Below, piece after piece: positions 48,570-59,894 of a stretch of 64,000 nt of DNA. Positions within the stretch are counted from its first letter, which is position 1; every line of letters starts with the position of its first letter. The notes beneath the pieces were generated by a model, which saw only the letters and a program-made list of their open reading frames with translations, was not told the DNA's origin and searched no databases. Made by a program: the position numbers and the translations under genes. The stretch is taken from the NCBI GenBank assembly GCA_014529385.2, contig CM043967.1, positions 9,563,501 to 9,627,500 on the forward strand, in the 5' to 3' direction. This DNA is from Adiantum capillus-veneris (Eukaryota > Streptophyta > Polypodiopsida > Polypodiales > Pteridaceae).

Positions 48570-51500
48570 ATGGCGGAGGAAGGGAAGCTCAAGATTGAGA
48601 AGTTCAACGGCAAAAACTACCAACATTGGAAGATGCAGATTGAAGACTATCTCTACCAGAAGGACCTCTATTTGCCACTAGGCGGTCTTGCGAAGAAGCC
48701 CGCAACAATGGCAGATGAAGCATGGATTGTCCTTGATCGAAAGGCACTGGGAACAATCCGGTTAATCTTGGCGTCAACGGTGGCCTTCAATGTTTCGGAG
48801 ATGAAGACCACGGAGGACTTGATGAAGTCACTTGATGACTTCTACGAGAAACCATCGGCATCCAATAAGGTATTTCTTATGAAGCGCTTGTTCAATCTAA
48901 AGATGGCAGAGAATGGTTCAGTTGCAGAACACCTAAATGACTTTAACACAAACATAAGTCAACTTCGATCAGTGAAAATCAATTTCGATGACGAAGTGCG
49001 AGCTCTCCTTATACTATCATCTCTACCGGATAGTTGGGACAGCCTTGTGATGGCTGTAAGTAATTCTATCTCTGGCACAAATACTCTTAAGTTTGATGAT
49101 GTTGTGGGTGTTCTCCTAAGCGAGGAAATGCGAAGGAGAAGCACAGGAGAATCATCAAGTGCTGCACTATCAGTGGAAACAAGAGGAAGGCTTAAGGAGA
49201 GGTTCAAAAACCAAAAGGGTCGTGATCGCTCAAGGCGGAGCAAGTCACGCACAAAGTCAGTTCTTGAATGTTGGAACTGCGGCAAGAAGGGACACGTCAA
49301 GAAGGATTGCTGGTCCAAGAAGAAGAAGGAGACAGAGTCTCAAGACAACAAGCCAACATCGGAGGCCAATGTGGTAGGTAAAGTAGAGCAAGATGCTCTA
49401 ATTCTCTCATTAGACAATGTGTCTAATTCCTGGATAGTAGATTCTGGGGCTTCATTCCATGCGACACCACACAAGCAACATTTCCAAGACTACACCAAAG
49501 GTAATTTTGGGTATGTATACTTGGGAGATGATGAAGCTTGTGAGATTGTCGGCAAAGGTACAGTTTCTGTCAAAACTGCTAATGGAAATGAATGGAAGCT
49601 TAAAGATGTTAGGCATGTTCCTTCTCTTCGCAAAAATTTGATCTCTACAGGACAATTGGATGATGAAGGTCACAACATTGCATTCGGAAACAAACGGTGG
49701 AAGATCTCAAAGGGTTCTTTGGTGGTTGCCAAGGGTGAAAAAGTCGGTACACTTTACTTGTGTACTGTTAGCACGCAACCTTCAGCTTGTGCAGCAACTA
49801 CAGAAGTTGACAGTGCGGTGTGGCACTACCGACTTGGGCATATGAGTGCCAAAGGAATGCAAATCCTTCAAACAAAGAAGCTTCTACCAGGTTTGAAAGA
49901 AGTGGACTTAAAGTTCTGTGAAGATTGTGTTTATGGTAAACAAAAGAGGGTAAAATTTCAAAAATCAGGAAATGAAAGAAAAAATAAAAAACTTGAGTTG
50001 GTTCATTCTGATGTTTGGGGTCCTGCAAGTACACCATCACTTGGTGGCTCATTGTACTATGTAACATTCATAGACGATGCAACTAGAAAAACATGGGTTT
50101 ATGTCATGAAGAATAAATCCGATGTATTTTCCATATTTCAAAGGTGGAAAGCCTTTGTGGAGAATGAAACAGGTACCAAGGTTAAATGCCTCAGATCCGA
50201 CAATGGAGGCGAATATTGCAGCCAAGCTTTTGAAAGCTTTTGTGCTAGCAATGGCATTCGGAGGCAAAGGACAACCCCAAGGACACCTCAACAAAATGGG
50301 ATTTCGGAAAGGATGAACAGGACAATCATGGAACGAGCACGAAGCATGCGGCTACATGCAGGCCTACCGCTTGAGCATTGGGCGGAAGCTGTAAGTACGT
50401 CTGTGTACTTAATCAATCGGTCACCCTCAACGGCATTGGATGGGGGAGTTCCAAAAGAGGCATGGACAGGTAAACCGGTGAATTATGCATTTCTCAAAGT
50501 GTTTGGGTGTGAGGCTTTCATGCACATAGATAGAAGCCTAAGATCAAAGTTAGATGCAAAGTCCAAAAAGTGTTTCTTCATTGGCTATGGAGAAGGAGAC
50601 TTTGGGTATCGCCTATGGAATCCTGAAGATGGTAAAATCTTAAGGAGTAGGGATGTAATTTTTAACGAAAAAAATATGTACAAAGATTACTTGGAAAGAA
50701 AACAAACAAAAGAAACAGGTGATGAGTACATGGAGCTTGAGGACGGTGAAGACTCAAGGACTACAAACGGTGACAATGTATAACAACGTCAACCAAATGA
50801 GGAGCCTCAACCTATTCCCCGAAGATCTACAAGAGCAAGTAGACCTCCAGAAAGGTTTGTTCCTTCCTTCAACCATCTCTTGATCTCAGATTCTGGAGAG
50901 CCGGAATCATATGAAGAAGCTATGCAACATGAATCCAAAGAAGAATGGACGAAGAGCATGCAAGTGGAGATGGACTCACTACATCGCAACCAAACATGGG
51001 AGTTGGTTGAGTTGCCTAAAGGTAAGCGGGCACTTCAAAACAAATGGGTGTACAAGCTAAAGGAAGAAGAAGGTGGGAAGAAAAGGTACAAGTCTAGGCT
51101 TGTGGTAAAAGGTTTTTCTCAAAAGAAAGGTATTGACTTCAATGAAATATTTTCTCCTGTTGTAAAAATGAACTCAATTAGGCTTGTCTTAAGCCTTGTG
51201 GCTGCTCATGATCTAAATCTCGAGCAAATGGATGTAAATACGGCATTCCCTCACGGTGACTTAGAGGAGGAAATCTACATGCTTCAACCAAAGGGGTATG
51301 AAGTAAAGGTAAGGAGAAAATGGTTTGCAGATTAAAGAAGAGCTTGTATGGTTTAAAGCAAGCATCAAGACAATGGTACTTGAAGTTTGATCAATGGATG
51401 TTGGATCATGGATTCACAAGATGCAACTCGGATCACTGCGTCTACACGGAGAATTTGGGAGATGGGAAATTCATCATCCTAATGTTGTATGTTGATGACA

Positions 51501-52450
51501 TGTTGATTGCAAGTGCTAACATGCAGGACATCAAAGACCTAAAAGAGGAGCTGTCCAAATCTTTTTCAATGAAAGATTTAGGTGCTGCAAAGAGGATACT
51601 TGGTATGAAAATATCAAGGGACAGGACGAAGAAGACAATAAAGCTATCTCAAGAAGATTACATCAAGAAGGTACTAGAAAGGTTTGCAATGCAAAATGCA
51701 AAACCAGTTTCTACACCTTTGGCTGCTCATTTTAAACTAACGAAGGATATGTGTCCAAAGACACAAGAGGAGATAGCCTATATGTCTAAAGTTCCATATG
51801 CTGCAGCGGTAGGTTCTCTAATGTATGCTATGGTCTGGACAAGGCCAGACATTGCACATGCAGTGGGAGTTGTGAGTAGGTTCATGGACAACCCAGGTAA
51901 AGAGCATTGGCAAGGTGTGAAGTGGATACTTAGGTATCTAAAAGGGACAACAACAAATGCTTTGTATTTTGGACGAACTGATATTTTTCTAGAAGGGTAT
52001 GCTGATGCAGATATGGCAGGTGACAAAGATACTCGAAGGAGCACTACTGGCTATGTGTTCACGGTTGGAGGCACAGCAGTAAGCTGGGCTTCAAAGCTGC
52101 AGAAAGTGGTTTCACTTTCTACCACGGAAGCAGAGTATGTAGCAATGACGGAGGCAAGCAAAGAAATTCTGTGGCTTCACAGATTCTTAGAAGAGCTTGG
52201 ATTCAAACAAGACAATTGTGTCTTGTACAGTGATAGCCAAAGCGCTATCCATCTTGCGAAGAACTCAGCCTTTCATTCAAGGACAAAGCACATTGAGGTG
52301 AGATATCACTTCATGCGCACTCTTTTGGAAGAGGGACAACTAAAGCTAGGAAAGGTGCATACAAGTGAAAATCCTGCAGACATGTTTACAAAGGTGGTCA
52401 ACAAGGAGAAGTTGAGCTTTTGCTCATCTTCAATCGGCATTCAAGGATAA
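48570..52450 (+). pseudogene. Copia G gag-pol polyprotein with one stop and one single-base deletion
   Basis: The start is ATG 48570 (MAEEGKLKIEKFNGKNYQHW); the upstream GTG is not needed. Domains in order: UBN2-type gag; zinc knuckle CWNCGKKGHVKKDC (about residue 234); protease WIVDSGASFHAT (about 290); gag-pre-integrase VWHYRLGHMSAKGM; integrase with LVHSDVWGP, RSDNGGEYC and TPQQNGISERMN (about 479-578); reverse transcriptase with YVDDMLIAS (about 51488); RNase H with WASKLQKVVSLSTTEAEYVA. A TAA at 50781-50783 interrupts the frame between integrase and reverse transcriptase, where CAA would be expected. One base is missing in AAAGGTAAGG near 51310, shifting the frame before [15 protein letters not shown]. 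All catalytic residues I can see are kept. The two lesions block a full polyprotein unless bypassed or sequencing errors. Confidence 0.95.
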
Positions 52451-52511
52451 GAAGCCAGAATGGAAAGCAGTCACCGGTTTGGTTTGGAGATCAGTCTCCA
52501 AGTGGGAGACT

Positions 52512-53213
52512 TGTTAAGTATGGAGCCTGATTTACCCTTGTAATTTTCTGTGGTAAAATCGCACATTTGTAAGGCCCCCATTATGAGGAGAAGCCATCGT
52601 GCGTGAAGGAAAATCACTCACCGGAAACCAAAATTTTCACGGACAAGAATCAGGGGCAACTTTAAAGGCCTCGGGGGCGGAGGCCCCCGAGACTTTTTTT
52701 TCGCCGGAATATTATGGCCGGACGGCGGCCGGAAAGTGGTCGAAAAACAACCGGTCGGTTGGCCGGTGGCCGGTAGTCAATGGCCGATGGCCAGTGGTCG
52801 GAAGTCAATGGCCGGTGGCCGGTGGTCGGAAGTCAATGGCCGGTGGCCGGTGGCCGAATTCAATGGCCGGTGGCCGAATTCAAAAGCGGACTTGTCTTCT
52901 CAAGGGCGGCCACACATGGGCGGATTGGAGGGTCCGATTTGGACTTATTCGCACAAGGGCGGCTACACATGGCTGTCTCTCATAAGAGAGGGCAGCCCTT
53001 TTGGCCTATAAAAGGAGGCCATTTCTACACACATTTCATAGTGTGAAGTTGATGCAACAAGGTGAGTGTGAGGTGGTGAGAGTGAAGCAAGGCGGGAGCT
53101 CCATTAAGGGTATAATCCCTTTGTAAACTACTTCTTGTTTTGAAGTACTAAAGCCATTGAGTGGCTGCTTTCCCGTGGACGTAGCCCACATTGGGTGAAC
53201 CACGTATATCGTG

Positions 53214-53260
<47 letters not shown>

Positions 53261-53347
53261 ACTCTATAATCTCGTGTATGTAAATCTATCTCTCTCTATT
53301 AAGTAATCTACTCAATTATCTATTTAGCTACGTCTTATTTCCTAACA
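52512..53347 (+). repeat. 3' LTR of copia G
   Basis: 836 bp, identical by eye to the 5' LTR except one substitution and a shorter CT tract (53219-53260). TATA box at 53007-53014, minisatellite at 52762-52882. Confidence 0.96.
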
Positions 53348-53352
53348 ACACA

Positions 53353-53382
53353 CACTCTGATGTTGTTCTCGAGGGTTTTTTT

Positions 53383-53429
<47 letters not shown>

Positions 53430-53720
53430 CTACTCATTATTTTAAGTGCTCTGGGAACTCTTCCTTATGTCTATTTCAAGCCTTTGTTAGTGGTTTGGGC
53501 TTGAGGGGGGATTGTTGGTGGGTTCAAGCCTTGTTTGGTGTAATCTATGGGATCATGCCCTGTCACAAATCTATGAGCATCACTCTTTAGTGTGGAGTTT
53601 GCATGGTAAAAGGGTATGGCTACTATTCGTCAAATTTTTATATATGCAATAGTATTTTAATAATCAAGAATAACGTTCGTTTTGCTCTCAAGAAAGTCTC
53701 TACTCTCTCTGCTCTCTCTC
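53353..53720. other. Flank of copia G with 44 consecutive G
   Basis: Continuation of the pre-insertion sequence. A T9-G44 run occupies about 53376-53428. The rest (53429-53700) shows no coding similarity on either strand. A CT microsatellite spans about 53709-53738. Confidence 0.6.
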
Positions 53721-53749
53721 TCTCTCTCTCTCTCTCTCATTGCTCCTCT

Positions 53750-54177
53750 CATTGCTATGACACAAGAGCGCCCATAGGTGGTTTTTGTTTCATGCTTGGT
53801 AGTTCATACATATCTTGGTCAAGCAAGAAGGAACCTACTATGGCCACATGTAGTTGTGAGACTTGAGTACAAGGTATATTTCATAGCTATGTTCGAGTCT
53901 GTGTGGCTTAGACGCCTTATGGCCAATTTGGAAGTTGGTCGAGTTGCATTGATAGTCAAAGCGCATTGGTAGTTGCGAGGAACTCAATGTTTCATGCTCA
54001 CATAGAGAAAATTGAGGTGCATTATCACTATGTCAGGGAGAGACTCCCAAGTGGAGAGATCAGCTTAGCTTATGTGTTGACACAAGACAACCTTGCGGAT
54101 TTTGCCACATAGGCATTGCCTCATGAGAAGTTCCAACCTTTTCAGATAGCTTTGGGTTTGGTTCCCTTTGTGGACTA
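53750..54177 (+). pseudogene. RNase H end of a copia polyprotein (element H)
   Basis: The frame gives GFCFMLGSSYISWSSKKEPT, then SALVVARNSMFHAHIEKIEV and VHYHYVRERLPSGEISLAYV. This is the copia RNase H domain with its terminal H-I-E-V-x-Y-H motif. Only the last about 140 codons remain, with stops. The LTR about 100 bp downstream (54274) belongs to the same family as copia A's LTR, so H is the 3' end of an A-related element. Confidence 0.82.
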
Positions 54178-54273
54178 ATCATGTCCATGGGTGTGACACT
54201 TCCCTACACTCTATGTGCCAACTCTCGCTCATCGCATCATTCCTAGGGGGATTTATTGCAATGTATATGGTAG

Positions 54274-54491
54274 TGATATGTGTGAACACACATAGGACCG
54301 CCGTGGCATTTTTTCCCTTTCTAGGAGGTCCCCCCCCCCCCCCCCCCCCCATGCTTTGTATATACACCCATCACTCTAGGAATATCTTATCTTGTATTTC
54401 ACACACTTAGTAATATACTCTCTGTTGTGTGCCTTGAGCTTATTCTCCATCTCCAAACTGTGCGTGCAATCCTAAAACTCTAACTTCAACA
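54274..54491 (+). repeat. LTR of element H, related to the LTR of copia A
   Basis: It starts TGATATGTGTGAACACACAT, ends TTCAACA, and contains CTCTCTGTTGTGTGCCTTGAGC as in 14371-14576. A run of 20 C (about 54330-54350) replaces TTTTGTCCCTC of the other copy. Confidence 0.78.
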
Positions 54492-54924
54492 ACTTTTTTG
54501 GTGATAGAGCACTATGAACATTGAAAAAGATTATAATGTTATGTGCATTTTTGGTGTGATCGTGGTCTCCTGGAGTTATTAATCTACTAATCAACAAGTG
54601 TTGCCTTTGTAATTTGCACCTCATTCGGACTTTCTAGTGGGATCTTCAATACATGGAGTTATTCTACTACTAAGCAACAAGTGTCTCTTTGTAATTTGTA
54701 CCTCATATTTTTATAATCATTTTTGGCTTTTGCATGAGAGCTGACAATACAGGGTAGTTAATTTTGTGCTTGATTGCAGATATTGTTACATTTCTTTGAT
54801 TTTTCATCTTGCCAAGAAAATGGACTTCTACTTTAAAAGAAACCCCCCCTTTTCGCATGTCCAATATAATGATTGTAGTAGTCTCACGATTGTTTTTGGC
54901 CTGCCCAAAGGGCTAAGGCCATAG
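54492..54924. other. Stretch downstream of the element H LTR
   Basis: No gene seen. A degenerate primer-binding-site-like TTGGTGATAGAGC near 54500 suggests LTR-element leader sequence. AT-rich. Confidence 0.4.
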
Positions 54925-54944
54925 TGATGTGTTCCCTTTGTACA

Positions 54945-55085
54945 TTTTTTTGATTGGTTGGTTGCCAGAGCAGACACTCATTAAAAAGATTTATAAAGAT
55001 AGGGCTTTGGAGACACTCACTAAAATCTTTGATTGCTTTCAGGTGATACCCATACTCATTGCCATGAGCATTGTATATTGTATGA
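54945..55085. repeat. Dispersed repeat, copy 1
   Basis: The segment TGATTGGTTGGTTGCCAGAG through ACACTCATTA and AAGATAGGGCTTTGGAGACA to the sequence before CATTGCCATGAG matches 57361-57490 with gaps. On the minus strand both copies keep a similar short frame (CLQSPIFI versus CLQSSIFI). The family is unknown. Confidence 0.6.
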
Positions 55086-55353
55086 TTCAATGTTGGAAAG
55101 GAGACTCGTGAGAGTGTTGTAATTGGCAGTATGTCTGCAGTGTCACTGTAACTAATTCTCGAATCCTTTCCTCTCTCTCTCTCTATGCTTGAGACCAACT
55201 TCTCTCTCTCTATGTCTGTTGTGATTCGTGAAATCTATCTTGCTCTCTCTCTTTCTCCCCCCATGCCGGGGCATGGCCTTAGGGTCTGTGTGCTCAAGGC
55301 GGGGGCCATAGCATGAAATAAAGAGTGGGAGTGCTCTCTCCTCCTATGTGTAT

Positions 55354-55633
<280 letters not shown>

Positions 55634-56310
55634 GGCATTCCAGCTTTCAATAGGGGCTTTCCAAAGCTTCATGACCAACACGGTAGGTCACAACGTGAAT
55701 GGATGGAGAGCAACCAACATTTGGAGGAAAAAAATCTCTCCCCTTCTCTACTAAGTTGCGCGGGGTTGTGTGTCTGAGTCACTACATCGATGGCCATGTA
55801 GCCCAACAACTTGCAGCTCCATGCTCCCAAGCCTTGCAACCCCAAGGGGGTGGAGCAAGTAGGGCTATGCAACAAGCGAAGGGAAACGAGGCACGAGTGG
55901 GGACAATGGCAGCTAGAGATCTTTGCAAGCAGAGCTGGCACTGGTGATCCTCAACTGCGGGCTAGGTAGCCGCACCTTACTTTTTCTTATATGATGTTGA
56001 TCTCAACTTTGGATTCCGCTCCATTTATTTTTGTAACTTTTTCAATCATCTCGACTTGCTTGGGAGTTAATTTTGTTCCATCATTGCACTTCAACCATCA
56101 GCCTTAGAATAGCTAACTTCATGGTGCGTCGGAACCATGTGTATTTCTACACGAGCTTAGTTCGTCAAATCTGTTCTACTCTACTCTAGTGATTGTGAAG
56201 AATTGGTGAAGCTTGTTGTTGCTTCTCAACCTTCACCATGTACTGGCAAAAGTAGGGTGAAGGTATAATTATTAGCATGGCTTGTAACATTTATGCTGGG
56301 AGGATTCGTC
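55634..56310. other. Stretch without a recognised gene
   Basis: Slightly GC-richer than its surroundings in 55680-55950, with overlapping short frames on both strands, none of them matching a family I know. Confidence 0.4.
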
Positions 56311-56313
56311 GTT

Positions 56314-56763
56314 CTAAGAGGTATGTGTCATTACTTCTATCTGATTGCTTATGAAAAAATGAAGGACCCAAAACAATTGCAAGAGGATAACATTGCCAGC
56401 TTGTAAGGGGAGCTTAAGTTCATGAGCTTTTCTGTACTCCTTAGCAAAAATTCCTGCATGGTGGAGATGGGGTTTGTGGTCTTCACCCCTCCAGTATAGG
56501 CTAACAGCAAGCGGAGTGAATGAGTTTCTTGCTTCTAGATGGGTAATAATCATCTTCATTGGTGACATGTATATGGTTAATGTAGGATTAGTAACATGAT
56601 GCTTTTTGCTATGCATTTGATACAGAACACCATAGTCAATGGAACCACCATGGCTGGTGTTTTTGTGCTCGAAAGGCGGGGGACTTTTTTCTGAATCATC
56701 CAGGTATTGGATTGGCATTGGTGCCTTGATTAGATTTATTGCCTTAGTTAACCTCCTATTCAC
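56314..56763 (-). CDS. Unrecognised 149-codon ORF
   Basis: Open on the minus strand from ATG 56763 (MNRRLTKAINLIKAPMPIQY) to a stop at 56314. It has mixed composition with several His (HKPHLHHAG) and a hydrophobic end (ILLQLFWVLHFFI). I recognise no domain. The length exceeds what is usual by chance in this AT-rich region, but there is no other coding support. It could be an exon of a decayed gene. Confidence 0.25.
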   Translation of the reverse strand: MNRRLTKAINLIKAPMPIQYLDDSEKSPPPFEHKNTSHGGSIDYGVLYQMHSKKHHVTNPTLTIYMSPMKMIITHLEARNSFTPLAVSLYWRGEDHKPHLHHAGIFAKEYRKAHELKLPLQAGNVILLQLFWVLHFFISNQIEVMTHTS

Positions 56764-56771
56764 AGTGGTTT

Positions 56772-57092
56772 TTGTTCTACTTGGGCCGTGAGTTTATCAA
56801 ATTTTTGGTGCCACAATTTCAAAAGTTTTTGCAAAATCTGAGTCTGTGCAACGTTAATGCAGCAATTGGAAAGCCTCACGCAACAATTTTAGAGGAAGCA
56901 CTCGCTGAGATGGACACAACTGATGATGGAGGTGAAGTGCTACTAATGGAGTCCTTAAAAAGGCATTCAAGGAGAAACCCTTTGCCATTGTCTCCATCCA
57001 CTTCCAAAAATAGTGTTTGTATGGAGCAACCTTCAACATATTTTCTGAGATGGTTTGTAGAATGTCTGAAAAACAAGATCTTATGCAGATGA
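56772..57092 (+). CDS. Unrecognised 106-codon ORF
   Basis: The frame from 56772 contains ILEEALAEMDTTDDGGEVLL followed by a basic Ser/Pro stretch. It looks protein-like (acidic then basic, few rare residues), but I know no family. The opposite strand is open over the same stretch (57225-56854). Either could be an exon fragment of a lost gene. Confidence 0.22.
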   Translation: MFYLGREFIKFLVPQFQKFLQNLSLCNVNAAIGKPHATILEEALAEMDTTDDGGEVLLMESLKRHSRRNPLPLSPSTSKNSVCMEQPSTYFLRWFVECLKNKILCR

Positions 57093-57360
57093 TCAACTGC
57101 AAATGGAGCACGTGACAAGAAGAACTATTCATAATGAAAGCTTCAGAGATGATCGAGTTGGTAATATTGCTCAAGGATGGTAGAACTTTCATTGCGGATA
57201 GTCCTTCTAGAGCTTGAATGTCCAACCTGAACTCTTCTAATGGTGAGGTTGACTATCTGATGCTCTTATAGGTAAGTCACCTTGTCCTTTCTGCATAAGG
57301 CTCCCCATCCCCATTGTCAAAAAAATAAATGGTACTCTCTTCCTCTTGCTCATTCTTGTT

Positions 57361-57490
57361 TGATTGGTTGGTTGCCAAGCACACACTCATTATAAAGATA
57401 GAGCTTTGCAGACAGTCATTAAAAGACGATCGGTCTCTAAATTTTTTTATTGGTTTCATGTGATAGTGGGCAATGCGCATTGTGGAGCTC
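57361..57490. repeat. Dispersed repeat, copy 2
   Basis: Matches 54945-55085 (TGATTGGTTGGTTGCCA, ACACTCATTA, AAAGATAGAGCTTTGCAGACA). It lies immediately beyond the microsatellite that ends the second PPR fragment. Confidence 0.6.
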
Positions 57491-57637
57491 TTTATTATGT
57501 GCTCGTTTTCAAAAATTCTTTGAGAAGAGAGAAGACAACACCTGTGAGCTGTGGCCCTGGAACTTTGGGTGGGAGACACACATAGACAGATTTTTGGGCT
57601 CCCCATGGAGAGCAAGCCCGCCTCCCGAGCCCCGAGT

Positions 57638-57679
57638 CCCCCCCCCCCCCCCCCCCCCCTCTCTCTCTTTCTCTCTCTA
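57638..57679. repeat. Poly-C and CT tract
   Basis: About 21 consecutive C followed by a CT run. On the minus strand this is the GA/G tract that terminates the PPR frame. Confidence 0.95.
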
Positions 57680-58023
57680 GTAAGTGTGCAACCCACGAAG
57701 GCATTGGTAGCCATACCTGCTCTTTGGATAGTTTTGTGAATCTCCTTGCCCTGTTCAAGCTCATATACACTGCCACAAGCTCAAAGTAGAGCCACAAAGG
57801 TGCGTTTACTTGGATCCACCTTCTCCTCCTGCATCAGCTTGTACAACTGCAAAGCCTCTTTAGGCTCTTCACAATCCACATACATCAAGATTAAAGTTGT
57901 CCAGCAGAAAACACCTCTGTAAGGTAGTACAAGAAAGGCATCAATTGCGTCTTCCATGTCTCCAGACTCTGCAAATATGCCCACTAAGTAATTTATTATG
58001 TAGAATCTATCTATGAACAACTT
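57680..58023 (-). pseudogene. PPR-repeat gene fragment
   Basis: From 58023 leftwards the frame gives YLVGIFAESGDMEDAIDAFL, then CWTTLILMYVDCEEPKEALQ, LYKLMQEEKVDPSKRTFVAL, a TGA, and ACGSVYELEQGKEIHKTIQR followed by NAFVGCTL. These are successive PLS-type PPR repeats (A-x-x-F, V-x-x-W-x-x-x-I, EAL-x-L-x-x-M, T-x-x-x-LLRAC, G-x-x-IH). The TGA replaces the usual Arg codon CGA in LLRAC. The frame then runs into a GA/G microsatellite. Apart from the stop the fragment is clean, so it decayed more recently than the one at 10.7-13.65 kb. Confidence 0.85.
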
Positions 58024-59672
58024 TTACATGCCAATAGGTGGTGCCTACATCGGTGAGAGTGAAAAAGGATAATTGTCTTGGTTCAATGCAGGAGTAAGAG
58101 TTGGAGTCGGAATAGGGTTGGGATTATGTCTAGGAGTTGGTCTTGGAGTTGAGTTGATGGTAAGACCTTTCAAAAGGCGGCTCCTATGAAGCGCTTTTCT
58201 TCAGCAAAAGCCCTCAGTGTGGCTTGTGGGCTTCATTTTTGCAAGTAGTAGTTTTGATGGAATAAGTAGAAATTAACATGGATTAACTGAAAAGCATAAC
58301 TCTTCTAACTACATGTGTTAATTGCTTGGAATAACTTGCTTTTTCTGTTAGCGTAACTGAGCTCAAGAATTGCATCATGCTGATCCGACATATTTGTATG
58401 ACATCTCTTTGTACTTCGATGTATATATGGGTTGTGTTTGTATGTATTGTCTTTTTGAGCTTTGAGAATCATGCTTTTTGCCTGCCTTGAATGTATACGT
58501 GAAAGTAGAGGAGTGGACTACTCTCATATGAGTAAAGAGAGATTGCACACAATTAATCTCATGGTACTAAGTTAAAAATTGTATGGCTATATGTGATTTC
58601 TTTGATGCTATGATTGCCATGGAGAAGTGGAATGTTCAATGCCAATGTGTTTTTTGTATCACAAACATCTATGGTGATTTTTTTCTTTTGGGTGTTTTTA
58701 TGGCCAACATGTCAAGTGGAAAAGCGACTTCTTGGGGTCTAATGCACTCATCGACAAACGTTGTGTGTCAAATGTTTCATGGATCATTTGTGTCGTGTTT
58801 TGTTTTAGATAACAAGCTTGGGAGCGAAAACAAACATTATTCATCACAAGCTATCCAGGTTCTTCTAAACTTCTTAATCATTTTGCACTTGTCGTGGAAA
58901 GCCCTCTTGGTTCCAGTGTGTGTCTTTTTGTGGAAAATGTCGAGTAAATTCTTTAAACTGTGGAATATGTTGGGTAATTTCCTTAAATGTGAAGGTTTTT
59001 ATGCAAACTTCCTTGGACCTTATAGGTGTCTTTTGCCTCTTAATGTCAATCGTAGCCTTTTTCCACCTCTTGTCAATCTTGCAGGTAAATTGAGGATTTG
59101 TAGTTGGGATTAAAAATGAGAGGCAGGTTTTGTGGAGCGTTTGTTTGGGTGGTTCAGCATTAGTGACTTATGCTTGATATGAAGTCTGTCTGTGCATGGC
59201 ACCAATTTTCTTTTGTTCAGTCAATTTGATGATGCCTTTCCAATGCTAGTTTTTGCATTCAAGGCAGAGAGTGGTTGACGATTATGGTGCTGAGATGTCA
59301 AAAGACCCGTGCGGATGTGAAGGTTTTATTTGTTTTTGCATGCTTATGGTTGTGATTTTTGGTGTTGGAACGTCACTTAATTCTGGTGCCAAGTGATGGG
59401 AGCCCAATCATCTTATGAGAAATGGGCAGCCCAACGTCTCTATAAATGGAAAGTTGATCTCTTCTGCACTTGAGCTGTGGACGTGTGTTTTTTTATGTAG
59501 AATCTATTGTGGGAAGAAGTTTTTTTCGAGCACGGCTTCGCATGTCATGGCACAATAGTTGTCATTTGCAGGCCTCGTGATTTTATCACTTTTTTCATCT
59601 TGTTTTAGCTCTTTGGTTGATTGGATTTTTTTTGGTAGACTTTCTTTTGGATTTGGAAGTTGAAGTGATCGT

Positions 59673-59722
<50 letters not shown>

Positions 59723-59831
59723 AAACTCTAAATGTAGAAACTTCCTTTTGGATTTGAAAGTTTAACAGTTAATGTCATGATCAATATGTATGATGGAAGT
59801 GTGTATGGTGATTGTTCTTTGGTTTTGATCA

Positions 59832-59894
<63 letters not shown>

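Larger units (their letters stand above)
47654..53347 (+). mobile_element. Copia element G, nearly intact and young, TSD ACACA
   Basis: Complete Ty1/copia element. The 5' LTR is 47654-48496 and the 3' LTR 52512-53347, both TGTTAAG...CTAACA. Exact flanking ACACA duplications lie at 47649-47653 and 53348-53352. By eye the LTRs differ at one base outside the CT tract (GGAGGACATT versus GGAGGCCATT) plus tract length, so insertion was recent. The primer-binding site, TATA boxes and purine tract (CCAAGTGGGAGAC before 52512) are present. It landed in the helicase relic. Confidence 0.97.

Noticed and set aside
14371-54491. The LTRs at 14371 and 54274 as the two ends of one element
   Set aside because: 40 kb apart with other complete insertions and truncated genes between; they are two members of one family.
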